A stretch of DNA of 64,000 nucleotides, from contig NZ_CP109596.1 in assembly GCF_036327755.1 (NCBI RefSeq), forward strand, positions 1,116,001 to 1,180,000. The letters are read 5' to 3'. A program made the position numbers and the translations under genes. Each line of letters begins with the position of its first letter. The first letter of the stretch is position 1. Under the pieces are notes generated by a model. The model searched no databases. It was not told the origin of the DNA and saw only the letters and a list, made by a program, of their open reading frames with translations. This stretch comes from Nocardia sp. NBC_01503. Its GTDB lineage: Bacteria > Actinomycetota > Actinomycetes > Mycobacteriales > Mycobacteriaceae. Shown here in pieces: positions 50,065 through 57,874 of the stretch.

Positions 50065-50148
50065 CCCCGTCTCATCCCGGCGCGCTTCTTGGCCGGGATC
50101 CACTTCGAACAGGTGGATCCCGGCCAAAAGCATGCCGGGATGACGGGG
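50065..50148. repeat. REP-like palindromic repeat, copy 7 (complete, short centre)
   Basis: Both inverted arms are present (50065-50102 and 50112-50148), but the centre is only about 10 nt, without the TGCTGCC... core of copies 2 and 5. It lies between the convergent stops of the MFS gene (50052) and the peptidase E gene (50165). Confidence 0.88.
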
Positions 50149-50164
50149 TTTTACGGGTTCCGGG

Positions 50165-50803
50165 CTAGGTGAGAACTTCGGTGTTGTCTCCGTCGACAAC
50201 GACCACGTGATCGTCCGTCAGTGCCCAGTGCGCGATACCCGAGGCCAGATAGTCGCGAACCAGCTTGCGGGAGTGGCCCTCCGGGTCGGTGGGCGAATCC
50301 AGATGCGGGACTATCCGGCGCGGCACCAAACCCAGTCCGTCCCAGCGGGGTTCGATACCGCAGGCGGTGCGCACCTCGGCGGGATCATCGGTGGATTCGA
50401 GTCCGTGCAGGTCCGGGGTCAGCACACAGGCCCCGGCGCTGTAGCCCGCGTAGACCAGGGCATCGGCTTCGAGCAGCCGGGTCAGTACGACATCGGCTCC
50501 GCTGCGGGCGAATTGGGCGCGCAGTACGAAGGTATTGCCGCCGCGCACCCACACCATCGGGAAGCCGGAGAGGGTTTGCTCCAACGCTTCGGGCCTGCCG
50601 ATGTAATCGCGCAGGTCCACCACCTCGGGCTGGAAACCCAAGCGGCGCAGCGGAAACAGATCACTGGTGACCGCGCTCTGCCAGGCCGAGGGCCAGGCAT
50701 CACAGGCATTGGCGATGACCGCGACCCGGCCGGGCGGACCGACCAGGTCGAGCAGCCGATTCGCGTGCGCGCCGAATCGGTAGCTGGACAGGAACAATCG
50801 CAC
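50165..50803 (-). CDS. Peptidase E-like S51 family protein
   Basis: The 212-residue class I amidotransferase-like fold has the S51 nucleophile motif YAGYSAGACVL (Ser about 120), preceded by MVWVRGGNTFVLR (about 84-96) and followed by GLGLVPRRIVPHLDSP (His about 166). Peptidase E cleaves N-terminal aspartyl dipeptides; cyanophycinase-type relatives cleave Asp-Arg. The start is GTG at 50803, 6 nt after the DinB gene stop, so the two are cotranscribed. Confidence 0.85.
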   Translation of the reverse strand: MRLFLSSYRFGAHANRLLDLVGPPGRVAVIANACDAWPSAWQSAVTSDLFPLRRLGFQPEVVDLRDYIGRPEALEQTLSGFPMVWVRGGNTFVLRAQFARSGADVVLTRLLEADALVYAGYSAGACVLTPDLHGLESTDDPAEVRTACGIEPRWDGLGLVPRRIVPHLDSPTDPEGHSRKLVRDYLASGIAHWALTDDHVVVVDGDNTEVLT

Positions 50804-50809
50804 CGGGGC

Positions 50810-51628
50810 TCAGATGGTGAACGTCAGGCCGCGGACCAGGCGGTTGCCCAGTTCGGTATCGCCGGCAATGGTGAATTCGCCGAGATGCGCGTCCGCCGTG
50901 GTGCGGCCGCCGCGCAGCCGGGCGAAGAGCCCGGAACCCATGGTGAGCACGACATCGGCCGGGCCATCCAGTTTTTCGACCAGGCTCGCCCGGCCGCCGA
51001 CCACCGCGATATGCAGTGTTCGCCGCACCGGACCGGTGAGCTCGAAGGTGATACGCGCGCCCTCGGGCGCGCCGCCACCCTTCACCACCGCGCGGCCGAG
51101 GCCGAAAACCAGTTCGGCGAAGGCGATTTCGGCACGACCGCCGCCCTCGTGGACGGTGACGCCGAGTCCGTCGGCGATATCGAGCTCATGCATCCAGCAG
51201 TCGAAGAGGCGGATTCGCATGAACCGGCCGTAGGGCGTCATACCCACCGGTGACGGCACCGGCTGTGCCCACGCCTCGGGGCTCAGACCTTCGAGCGTCT
51301 TCGATCGCCCGCCGGTCACCTGCAGGAAGCGTTCCACCAGTTGGGATCCGGCGAGCGGGCGCAGCGATTCGATCCACTTCTCATTGAGTGCGCCGATCTC
51401 ATTGCGAATGTGCTCGCCCGCGACGTCCAGATCCGGCGTCGGCTCCCCCGCCAGCATGGATTCGGTGCCGATGATGTGTGCGAGCACATCGAACACGGTC
51501 CAGCCGGGCAGCGCCGAGGACATACGAATGCGCTCTTCGGGCAGTCCGTCCACTAGTCGGGTGAGTGCGTCCCACTGGTCGGACAAGGCGGCGGTGATCT
51601 CCGCGCGGTCCGGCACCGTGTCGGTCAT
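50810..51628 (-). CDS. DinB/maleylpyruvate isomerase family protein (mycothiol-dependent type)
   Basis: The 272-residue protein has an N-terminal four-helix DinB fold (LSDQWDALTRLVDGLPEERI, LPGWTVFDVLAHIIGTESML) and FDCWMHELDIADGLG, whose His residues are typical metal ligands of mycothiol-dependent maleylpyruvate isomerases. The C-terminal about 90 residues form a sterol-carrier-like domain. Substrate unknown. ATG 51628 overlaps the HIT stop (ATGA). Confidence 0.85.
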   Translation of the reverse strand: MTDTVPDRAEITAALSDQWDALTRLVDGLPEERIRMSSALPGWTVFDVLAHIIGTESMLAGEPTPDLDVAGEHIRNEIGALNEKWIESLRPLAGSQLVERFLQVTGGRSKTLEGLSPEAWAQPVPSPVGMTPYGRFMRIRLFDCWMHELDIADGLGVTVHEGGGRAEIAFAELVFGLGRAVVKGGGAPEGARITFELTGPVRRTLHIAVVGGRASLVEKLDGPADVVLTMGSGLFARLRGGRTTADAHLGEFTIAGDTELGNRLVRGLTFTI

Positions 51629-52074
51629 GCGGTGGTCTCCTTCTCCTCGTCGGCGAGCCGGTCCAGTCCGGCTCGGATGGCGGCTGCGGTGCGCTCCCGG
51701 TCGTGCGGGCGACGCAGTACGAATCCCTTGGCGAAGGTCAGGGTGTCACCCTTCCAGCGCGGGACCACGTGCAGGTGTACGTGGTGCACGGTTTGGAAGG
51801 CGGCTTTCCCGTCATTGATGACCAGGTTCGCGCCATCCGCGCCGAGTTCGCTGCGACGCACGGCCTTTGCCAGCCGATGGCCGAAGGCGAAGAGCTGGGC
51901 GCCGAGGGCGGGATTCAGTTCATCCAGATCAGTGGCGTGGCTTTTGGGAATCACCAGCGTGTGACCCCGAGTTATGGGCCTTATGTCCAGAAACGCCACG
52001 AGGATGTCGTCCTCGAAGATCTTGGTCGCGGGTGCGTCGCCCCCTACGATCCGGCAGAAGATGCAGCCGCTCAC
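51625..52074 (-). CDS. HIT-family nucleotide hydrolase
   Basis: The 149-residue histidine-triad protein has GCIFCRIVGGDAPATKIFED at the start, HTLVIPKSHATDLDEL, and the triad HHVHLHVVPR (about residues 98-107). HIT enzymes split nucleotide-phosphoramidates or dinucleoside polyphosphates. The start is GTG at 52074. First gene of a three-gene minus-strand operon (HIT, DinB, peptidase E). Confidence 0.9.
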   Translation of the reverse strand: MSGCIFCRIVGGDAPATKIFEDDILVAFLDIRPITRGHTLVIPKSHATDLDELNPALGAQLFAFGHRLAKAVRRSELGADGANLVINDGKAAFQTVHHVHLHVVPRWKGDTLTFAKGFVLRRPHDRERTAAAIRAGLDRLADEEKETTA

Positions 52075-52210
52075 CTCGCAGACATTACGGCGTAAGAGTG
52101 ATGCGCGACACCCCTCGAATGAGCGGGTTGTCCGGTTTTCTCACCGCGCTGTGTGACGCCTATCTCCGCTACGCTCACCGCGAAGCAGGTACAGTTGCGA
52201 GAATTCTCAC

Positions 52211-52232
52211 GAACTTACTCACAAGTAAGTTC
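52211..52232. promoter_or_regulatory. Perfect 9-bp inverted repeat upstream of pntAA
   Basis: GAACTTACT and AGTAAGTTC are perfect inverted copies separated by CACA. The site is 82 nt before the pntAA start, in a 239-bp divergent gap that holds no other gene. It could be an operator or a transcribed hairpin. Confidence 0.55.
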
Positions 52233-52313
52233 GGCCCACCGTTTGGACCGGTGATACGGCCCATCAGGAAGTACCGGGTGGCCCGGGCTCACCACGAGAA
52301 GGAAGTTTGACAA

Positions 52314-53456
52314 GTGGACACAACGCAGAGCGATCCGAGCGGAGCGCCCAACAGCGTTGATTCTCGTGCTCCGCACGGCGCGCGCGTCGGCGTGGTTCGG
52401 GAAACGAACGCGGACGAACGACGTGTCGCATTGGTGCCGAAGATCATTCCGTCGCTGCTGAAGCAGGGCGTGGAGGTGATCGTCGAGTCCGGTGCCGGTC
52501 TGGGCGCGCTCATTCCCGATGAAGCCTACGTCGACGCGGGCGCCAGCATCGGCGATCCGTGGAACACCGATGTGGTCGTCAAGGTGGCCCCGCCCAATGA
52601 CGCCGAGATCGCCAAACTGCACTCCGGTCAGACGCTGATCGGCTTCCTCGCACCCCGCAACGCGGACACCAAGATCGGCGCGCTCAAAGACGCGGGCGTA
52701 CAGGCCTTCGCGGTCGAGGCGATTCCGCGTATCTCGCGCGCGCAGGTGATGGACGCGCTGTCCTCACAGGCCAATGTCGCGGGCTACAAGGCAGTGTTGT
52801 TGGCCGCCAGCGAATCCACCCGATTCTTCCCCATGCTCACCACCGCGGCGGGCACCGTGAAGCCCGCGACCGTCCTGGTCCTCGGCGTCGGTGTCGCGGG
52901 CCTGCAGGCCCTGGCCACCGCCAAGCGCCTGGGCGGGCGGACCACCGGTTACGACGTGCGGCCCGAGGTCGCCGATCAGGTGCGCTCGGTCGGCGCGCAG
53001 TGGCTCGATCTCGGTATCGACGCCGCCGGTGAAGGCGGTTACGCCCGTGAGCTTTCCGATGAGGAGCGCGCCCAGCAGCAGACCGCCCTGGAGAACGCCA
53101 TCAAGGGCTTCGACGTGGTGGTCACCACCGCGCTGGTGCCCGGCCGCCCCGCACCGCGCCTGGTGACGGCCGCCGCGGTCGAGGGTATGAAGCCCGGCTC
53201 GGTGATCGTGGATATGGCGGGTGAGACCGGCGGTAACTGCGAGCTCACCGAACCCGGCAAAACCGTTGTGCGGCACGGGGTCACCATCGCCTCACCGCTG
53301 AACCTCCCGGCCACCATGCCCGAGCACGCCTCGGAGTTGTACTCCAAGAACATCTCCGCGCTGCTGGAACTGATGCTGAAGGACGGTGCCCTGGCACCCG
53401 ATTTCAGTGATCAGGTGCTGGCCGATTCCTGCGTCACCCGTGAGGTGGAAGCCTGA
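52314..53456 (+). CDS. pntAA: NAD(P) transhydrogenase subunit alpha part 1 (domain I)
   Basis: The 380-residue soluble domain I binds NAD(H). It has GVVRETNADERRVALVPKII at the start, TVLVLGVGVAGLQALATAKR (about residues 183-202, Rossmann), TTGYDVRPEV and VDMAGETGGNCELT. Together with PntAB and PntB it forms the proton-translocating transhydrogenase that reduces NADP+ with NADH. The start is GTG at 52314, AAGGA 10 nt upstream. First of three tightly packed genes. Confidence 0.92.
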   Translation: MDTTQSDPSGAPNSVDSRAPHGARVGVVRETNADERRVALVPKIIPSLLKQGVEVIVESGAGLGALIPDEAYVDAGASIGDPWNTDVVVKVAPPNDAEIAKLHSGQTLIGFLAPRNADTKIGALKDAGVQAFAVEAIPRISRAQVMDALSSQANVAGYKAVLLAASESTRFFPMLTTAAGTVKPATVLVLGVGVAGLQALATAKRLGGRTTGYDVRPEVADQVRSVGAQWLDLGIDAAGEGGYARELSDEERAQQQTALENAIKGFDVVVTTALVPGRPAPRLVTAAAVEGMKPGSVIVDMAGETGGNCELTEPGKTVVRHGVTIASPLNLPATMPEHASELYSKNISALLELMLKDGALAPDFSDQVLADSCVTREVEA

Positions 53457-53773
53457 TGTACACCGAACTGCTCGCGAATATCGCGATCCTGGTGCTGTCC
53501 GGATTCGTCGGCTTCGCCGTCATCTCCAAGGTGCCCAACACCCTGCACACCCCACTCATGTCCGGCACCAACGCCATTCACGGCATTGTCGTGCTCGGCG
53601 CGCTGGTGGTGTTCGGCAAGATCGAGCACCCCTCGGTGCTCATGCAGATCATCCTGTTCGTCGCGGTCGTCTTCGGCACGCTGAACGTGATCGGCGGCTT
53701 CGTCGTCACCGACCGCATGCTCGGCATGTTCAAGGCGAAGAAGCCCGCTGCGGAAGAGAAGGCGGGCAAATAA
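53456..53773 (+). CDS. pntAB: NAD(P) transhydrogenase subunit alpha part 2 (membrane)
   Basis: The 105-residue membrane subunit has three to four helices (IAILVLSGFVGFAVISKVPN, LHTPLMSGTNAIHGIVVLGA, IILFVAVVFGTLNVIGGFVV). The separate alpha part 2 is normal in three-subunit transhydrogenases. Its ATG overlaps the pntAA stop by one base, and pntB follows after 3 nt. Confidence 0.92.
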   Translation: MYTELLANIAILVLSGFVGFAVISKVPNTLHTPLMSGTNAIHGIVVLGALVVFGKIEHPSVLMQIILFVAVVFGTLNVIGGFVVTDRMLGMFKAKKPAAEEKAGK

Positions 53774-53776
53774 GCC

Positions 53777-55198
53777 ATGGATAATCTGGTCAATATTCTG
53801 TACATCGTCGCCTTCGCGATGTTCATCTACGGTCTGATGGGCCTGACCGGCCCCAAGACCGCGGTGCGCGGTAATCAGATCGCCGCGGTCGGCATGGCGA
53901 TCGCGGTCGGCGCGACCCTGCTCTCCATCCGGGACTCCAATAACTGGTTCATCATCGTCGCCGGTCTGGTGGTCGGTATCGGCCTGGGCGTGCCGCCCGC
54001 ACGGTTCACCAAGATGACCGCCATGCCGCAGCTGGTCGCCGCGTTCAACGGTGTCGGCGGTGGCACGGTGGCCTTGATCGCGTGGGCGGAATTCCTGGAG
54101 ACCAAGGGCTTCTCGGACTTCCCGTCCGGGGAACAGCCGACCGCGCATATCGTGATCGCCTCGCTCTTCGCGGCCATCATCGGCTCGGTGTCGTTCTGGG
54201 GCTCCTGCATCGCGTTCGCGAAACTGCAGGAACTGTTGTCCGGCAAGCCGATCAGCGTCGGCAAGCTGCAGCAGCCGCTGAACCTGCTGCTGTTCGCCGG
54301 TGCCATCGCCGCCGCGGTCGTCATCGGCATCGGAGCGACCAAAGACGGTGTGCCGCAGTACTGGATGATCCTGGTGCTGGTGCTCGCGGGCATCCTCGGT
54401 TTGATGGTCGTACTACCCATCGGCGGCGCGGACATGCCCGTCGTCATCTCGCTGCTCAACGCTCTCACCGGATTGTCGGCCGCCGCAGCGGGTTTGGCGC
54501 TGAACAACACCGCCATGATCGTGGCGGGCATGATCGTCGGCGCGTCCGGCACCATCCTGACCAACCTGATGGCCAAGGCCATGAACCGCTCCATCCCCGC
54601 GATCGTCGCGGGTGGATTCGGCGGCGGTTCAACGGCTCCCGGTGCTTCGGGTGACGGTGAGCAGAAGCAGGCCAAGGCCACCTCCGCCGCGGATGCCGCG
54701 ATCCAGATGGCCTACGCCAACCAGGTGATCGTGGTCCCCGGCTACGGTATGGCCGTGGCCCAGGCCCAGCACGCGGTCAAGGAGATGGCGGCGCTGCTCG
54801 AGGCCAAGGGCGTCGAGGTCAAGTACGCCATCCACCCCGTCGCCGGTCGCATGCCCGGGCATATGAACGTGCTGCTGGCCGAGGCCGAGGTCTCCTACGA
54901 CGCCATGAAGGAAATGGACGATATCAACGGCGAATTCAGCCGCACCGATGTCGCCCTGGTCATCGGCGCCAACGATGTCACCAACCCGGCCGCGCGTGAG
55001 GACCCCTCCTCGCCGATCTACGGCATGCCGGTGCTCAATGTCGATCAGGCCAAGTCGGTGATCGTGCTCAAGCGCTCGATGAACTCCGGCTTCGCCGGTA
55101 TCGACAACCCGCTGTTCTACGCCGACACCACCTCCATGCTGTTCGGCGACGCCAAGAAGTCCGTCGGTGCGGTCACCGAGGAACTCAAGGCGCTCTAG
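53777..55198 (+). CDS. pntB: NAD(P) transhydrogenase subunit beta
   Basis: The 473-residue subunit has an N-terminal membrane domain of about nine helices (to about residue 270) and the NADP-binding domain III (about 290-473) with VIVVPGYGMAVAQAQHAVKE, AIHPVAGRMPGHMNVLLAEA, VALVIGANDVTNPAAREDPS and GMPVLNVDQAKSVIVLKRSM, all family landmarks. Completes the pnt operon. Confidence 0.93.
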   Translation: MDNLVNILYIVAFAMFIYGLMGLTGPKTAVRGNQIAAVGMAIAVGATLLSIRDSNNWFIIVAGLVVGIGLGVPPARFTKMTAMPQLVAAFNGVGGGTVALIAWAEFLETKGFSDFPSGEQPTAHIVIASLFAAIIGSVSFWGSCIAFAKLQELLSGKPISVGKLQQPLNLLLFAGAIAAAVVIGIGATKDGVPQYWMILVLVLAGILGLMVVLPIGGADMPVVISLLNALTGLSAAAAGLALNNTAMIVAGMIVGASGTILTNLMAKAMNRSIPAIVAGGFGGGSTAPGASGDGEQKQAKATSAADAAIQMAYANQVIVVPGYGMAVAQAQHAVKEMAALLEAKGVEVKYAIHPVAGRMPGHMNVLLAEAEVSYDAMKEMDDINGEFSRTDVALVIGANDVTNPAAREDPSSPIYGMPVLNVDQAKSVIVLKRSMNSGFAGIDNPLFYADTTSMLFGDAKKSVGAVTEELKAL

Positions 55199-55222
55199 GG
55201 TTTTCACCCGGATACCCCGTTC

Positions 55223-55241
55223 TTGACCTCAAGGTCTAGAA
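55223..55241. promoter_or_regulatory. Operator/promoter of the TetR gene at 55259
   Basis: TTGACCTCAAGGTCTAGAA contains the dyad GACCT-CA-AGGTC and overlaps a -35-like TTGACC; TATCTT at 55247-55252 is a -10 candidate with 18-bp spacing. The start codon lies 7 nt later, so the message may be leaderless. A 15/19 match lies upstream of the next gene at 55887. Confidence 0.65.
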
Positions 55242-55258
55242 CGGGGTATCTTCATGTC

Positions 55259-55834
55259 ATGGGCCGCCCGCGCGAATTCGAAGCCGACTCCGTAGTGGAG
55301 CAGGCGATGGAGACGTTCTGGACCCATGGCTATGCCAATACCTCACCCGCCCTGCTCGCCGAGGCGACCGGGATCGGAAAAGGCAGTCTGTACAACACTT
55401 TCGGAAGTAAGCGGCAGCTGTTCGACCTGGCCCTGGCTCATTACGAACAGATGGGGGTACGGCTCGTCACGCAGATCCTGTCACAACCCGGAACCACCCG
55501 GGAGCGGCTGCGCGCCTGGCTCCGGTTCGCGGTGGACGCCGACCTGGAGGGGTCGGTGCGGCGCGGCTGTATGGTGACGAACACCGCCGTGGAGCTCGCC
55601 GGGCACGATGAGCAGGCCACCGCGGCGGTGCGCGCGGGCCTCGAACGCATTACAGCGGCGGTGGCCGATCGCATCGAGCAGGGGCGACGTGATGGTGACG
55701 TACGCGCGGATATCGATGCCCGGGCCTACGCGGACTTCATGTCGAATACCCTGGCGGGACTTCGGATTACGGCCAAGACCGCCGACGCCGCGATGCTGTA
55801 CCGCATTATCGACACCGCACTCTCCACCCTCTGA
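55259..55834 (+). CDS. TetR-family transcriptional regulator
   Basis: The 191-residue protein starts MGRPREFEADSVVEQAMETF and has the TetR recognition region TSPALLAEATGIGKGSLYNT-FGSKRQLF, close to the YxiR/NemR-like branch. CMVTNTAVELAGHDEQATAA is a typical ligand-domain segment with a Cys. ATG 55259 was chosen over 55223 because the promoter and operator lie between them. It shares an operator with the following SDR gene, its likely target. Confidence 0.9.
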   Translation: MGRPREFEADSVVEQAMETFWTHGYANTSPALLAEATGIGKGSLYNTFGSKRQLFDLALAHYEQMGVRLVTQILSQPGTTRERLRAWLRFAVDADLEGSVRRGCMVTNTAVELAGHDEQATAAVRAGLERITAAVADRIEQGRRDGDVRADIDARAYADFMSNTLAGLRITAKTADAAMLYRIIDTALSTL

Positions 55835-55842
55835 CCACACTC

Positions 55843-55880
55843 CGGCCCCCGCACCGCGCGGGCGGCCTTTTCTTTTACCC
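55843..55880 (+). terminator. Terminator after the TetR gene
   Basis: A GC-rich imperfect hairpin (GGCCCCCGC ... GCGGGCGGCC, 55843-55867) is followed by TTTTCTTTT. It separates the TetR gene from the SDR gene, which has its own promoter. Confidence 0.7.
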
Positions 55881-55886
55881 CAATTT

Positions 55887-55905
55887 TTGACCTACAGTTC
55901 AAGAA
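55887..55905. promoter_or_regulatory. Second TetR operator, upstream of the SDR gene
   Basis: TTGACCTACAGTTCAAGAA matches the site at 55223 in 15 of 19 positions and ends 10 nt before the SDR start codon. The pair indicates that one regulator controls both genes. Confidence 0.65.
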
Positions 55906-55915
55906 AGGCATCACC

Positions 55916-56710
55916 ATGGATCTCGGCCTCGAGGGCAAAACAGCAGTCATCACCGGAGCCAGCCGCGGCATCGGCCTCGCCATTGCCGAAACACTTGCCG
56001 CCGAAGGGGTTCGGCTGGTCGGCGCGGCCCGCACGATCACCCCCGAACTCGAAAAGGTCGCCGCGGCAGCGATTTCCGTCGATCTGAGCAGCACCGAGGG
56101 CGCGCAACGACTGGTTGCCGAGTCGCTCGCCGAGCTGGGCGGCATCGATATCCTGATCAACAATGTCGGCGGCGGCGATGCGAGCCAGCTCGCGGGCGGG
56201 CTCGGCGGCATTCTCGATGCACGCGATGAGCAGATGCGAAACTTCTTCGACCTCAACCTGTTCGGCGTTATCGCCGCTACCCGGGCGGCGCTGCCCAGCA
56301 TTGTCGAGCGACGCGGCGCGATCGTCACCGTCTCCTCGATCAATTCGCGACTGCCCGCGGCCGGACCGGTCGGCTACAGCGAGGCGAAGGCGGCGCTCAC
56401 CGCGTTCAGCAAGCGACTCAGCGAGGAGTTCGGGCCGCAGGGGGTGCGCGTGAACACCGTCTCGCCGGGCCCGGTGGCCACCGATATCTGGCACGGGGCG
56501 GACAGCCTCGGCAGCAGACTCGCCGCCGCCAATGGCGTGACGCACGAACAGTTCCTGAATGTCATGCCCGAGACGTTCGGGATCGCCTCCGGACGCATCT
56601 CCACCGCCGCCGAGGTCGCCGCCCTGGTCACCTTCCTGGCCTCGGACCGGGTGACCAATGTGCTGGGCGCGGACTTCGTCATCGACGGCGGGATCTTGAA
56701 AACCGCCTGA
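55916..56710 (+). CDS. Short-chain dehydrogenase/reductase
   Basis: This 264-residue SDR has VITGASRGIGLAIAETLAAE (about residues 11-30), NNVGGGDAS (about 82), the catalytic Ser in VTVSSINSRLP and GYSEAKAAL (Tyr and Lys about 157-161), and the usual C-terminal GADFVIDGGILKTA. A family member with open substrate. Likely repressed by the upstream TetR via the site at 55887. It ends 4 nt from the convergent GroES-like gene stop. Confidence 0.9.
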   Translation: MDLGLEGKTAVITGASRGIGLAIAETLAAEGVRLVGAARTITPELEKVAAAAISVDLSSTEGAQRLVAESLAELGGIDILINNVGGGDASQLAGGLGGILDARDEQMRNFFDLNLFGVIAATRAALPSIVERRGAIVTVSSINSRLPAAGPVGYSEAKAALTAFSKRLSEEFGPQGVRVNTVSPGPVATDIWHGADSLGSRLAAANGVTHEQFLNVMPETFGIASGRISTAAEVAALVTFLASDRVTNVLGADFVIDGGILKTA

Positions 56711-56714
56711 CGGA

Positions 56715-57035
56715 TTACAGGTACAGACCCGTACCGTGTTCGGCCTGCTCATTGGCGACGGCGTGGATATCGCGTTCGCGCAGTACGTAATACGCCTGCG
56801 CCTGGATCTCCACCTCGTACTGGTCGTCGGCGCTGAACAGCACCTGGTCGCCTACTTTGACAGCGCGCACGTGTGAGCCGACGCCGCAGACCTCACCCCA
56901 GGACAGGCGTTTGGCCACCTGGGCGGTGGCCGGAATGAGAATGCCCCCGCTGCTGCGCCGCTCGCCCGCGTCCTGGTTGAGCTTGACCATGACGCGGTCG
57001 TGCAGCATTTGGATCTCGAGCTTGGGATCGGACAC
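56715..57035 (-). CDS. GroES-like co-chaperonin (second Cpn10)
   Basis: The 106-residue Cpn10-fold protein has LHDRVMVKLNQDAGERRSSG-GILIPATAQ (mobile loop GERRSSGGILIP about residues 24-35), GEVCGVGSHVRAVKVGDQVL and FSADDQYEVEIQAQAYYVLRERDI. Housekeeping GroES of actinomycetes starts VNIKPLEDKI and sits beside groEL; here no groEL is near, and the sequence differs (longer tail HAVANEQAEHGTGLYL). Probably a specialised paralogue, as also seen in mycobacteria. The start is GTG at 57035. Confidence 0.85.
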   Translation of the reverse strand: MSDPKLEIQMLHDRVMVKLNQDAGERRSSGGILIPATAQVAKRLSWGEVCGVGSHVRAVKVGDQVLFSADDQYEVEIQAQAYYVLRERDIHAVANEQAEHGTGLYL

Positions 57036-57080
57036 CGCGCCACTGTACTGCGGTGCGCGGAGCGGGCTCGGACCGACCGG

Positions 57081-57719
57081 TCAGGTGCTCGGGTCGGCGG
57101 CGGAGGCGCCCCGCGTGCCCGCGATCGCAGCGGATGCGTCCGCGCGCGGGGCGACGATTCGACGGATGGCGTCCTTGGTCCAGGCGCGGGCCGACTCCGG
57201 ATCGTTGTCCTCGCCGAGGGTGAACTCGGCGACCTGCGGGACCGCGAGCGGATAGTTGATCATGCTCATCAGCAGCATGAGGATATTGCCGGACGGCATA
57301 TCCTTGCGCATCAGGCCCTTGTCCTGCGCCACTTCGACTTTGGCGCGCTTCTCCAGGTAGCGGCCGCAGCGCAGTTCACCGGCGGAGGCGTTCTCGGTGC
57401 CCAGTTCCAGCGCCTCCCACATGAGCAGGCGGAGCAGTTCCGGATGCTCGCGGTGGTAGTCGATGTGCTGGTCGATCCAGACGTCGAGATCCTCGATATC
57501 GGTGGTCACCGAGGCGGCGACGGCCAGCATGGTCTTCTCCAGGACCTGACGGAACAGCAGCTCCTTATCGCCGAAGTAGGCGTAGATGAGCTGTTTGTTG
57601 GCCTTGGCATTGCGGGCGATGCGGTCGACCCGGGCACCGGCGATGCCGTGTGCGGCGAACTCCTCGGTGGCGGCGGCGAAGATACGCGCCTTCGTCGCCT
57701 CCGGATCCCTGACTGCCAT
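57081..57719 (-). CDS. TetR-family transcriptional regulator
   Basis: The 212-residue protein has ATKARIFAAATEEFAAHGIA, ARVDRIARNAKANKQLIYAY and FGDKELLFRQVL, a TetR helix-turn-helix with the KQLIYAYFGDKE signature. The C-terminal part has a TetR_C-type domain (MWEALELGTENASAGELR). It is divergent from a DHA2 efflux gene across a 155-bp gap holding two copies of the same palindrome, so it likely represses both. Confidence 0.9.
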   Translation of the reverse strand: MAVRDPEATKARIFAAATEEFAAHGIAGARVDRIARNAKANKQLIYAYFGDKELLFRQVLEKTMLAVAASVTTDIEDLDVWIDQHIDYHREHPELLRLLMWEALELGTENASAGELRCGRYLEKRAKVEVAQDKGLMRKDMPSGNILMLLMSMINYPLAVPQVAEFTLGEDNDPESARAWTKDAIRRIVAPRADASAAIAGTRGASAADPST

Positions 57720-57733
57720 GGATCCAGCATAAC

Positions 57734-57747
57734 CAACTAAGTAGTTG
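57734..57747. promoter_or_regulatory. TetR operator site 1 (near the regulator)
   Basis: CAACTA-AG-TAGTTG is a perfect 6-bp inverted repeat with a 2-nt spacer, 15 nt upstream of the TetR start. Confidence 0.65.
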
Positions 57748-57774
57748 ACAGGGTCGGAGCGGGTGGAATAGTTT

Positions 57775-57788
57775 CAACTAACCAGTTG
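57775..57788. promoter_or_regulatory. TetR operator site 2 (towards the efflux gene)
   Basis: CAACTA-AC-CAGTTG matches site 1 with one arm mismatch; centres are 41 bp apart, about four helical turns, so two dimers could bind the same face of the DNA. Confidence 0.6.
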
Positions 57789-57874
57789 GTTACGCCTGTC
57801 GCGAAGGCGAAGACTTCCCGGCGCAATGTCGCGCCGCATCCCACGCAATCCTGCTCACCGTTCGGGAGAACGAC

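Noticed and set aside
48586-50199. A 537-residue minus-strand frame over the MFS gene and REP copy 7
   Set aside because: Starts inside REP repeat sequence and is a His/Arg/Gln-rich shadow of the transporter gene.
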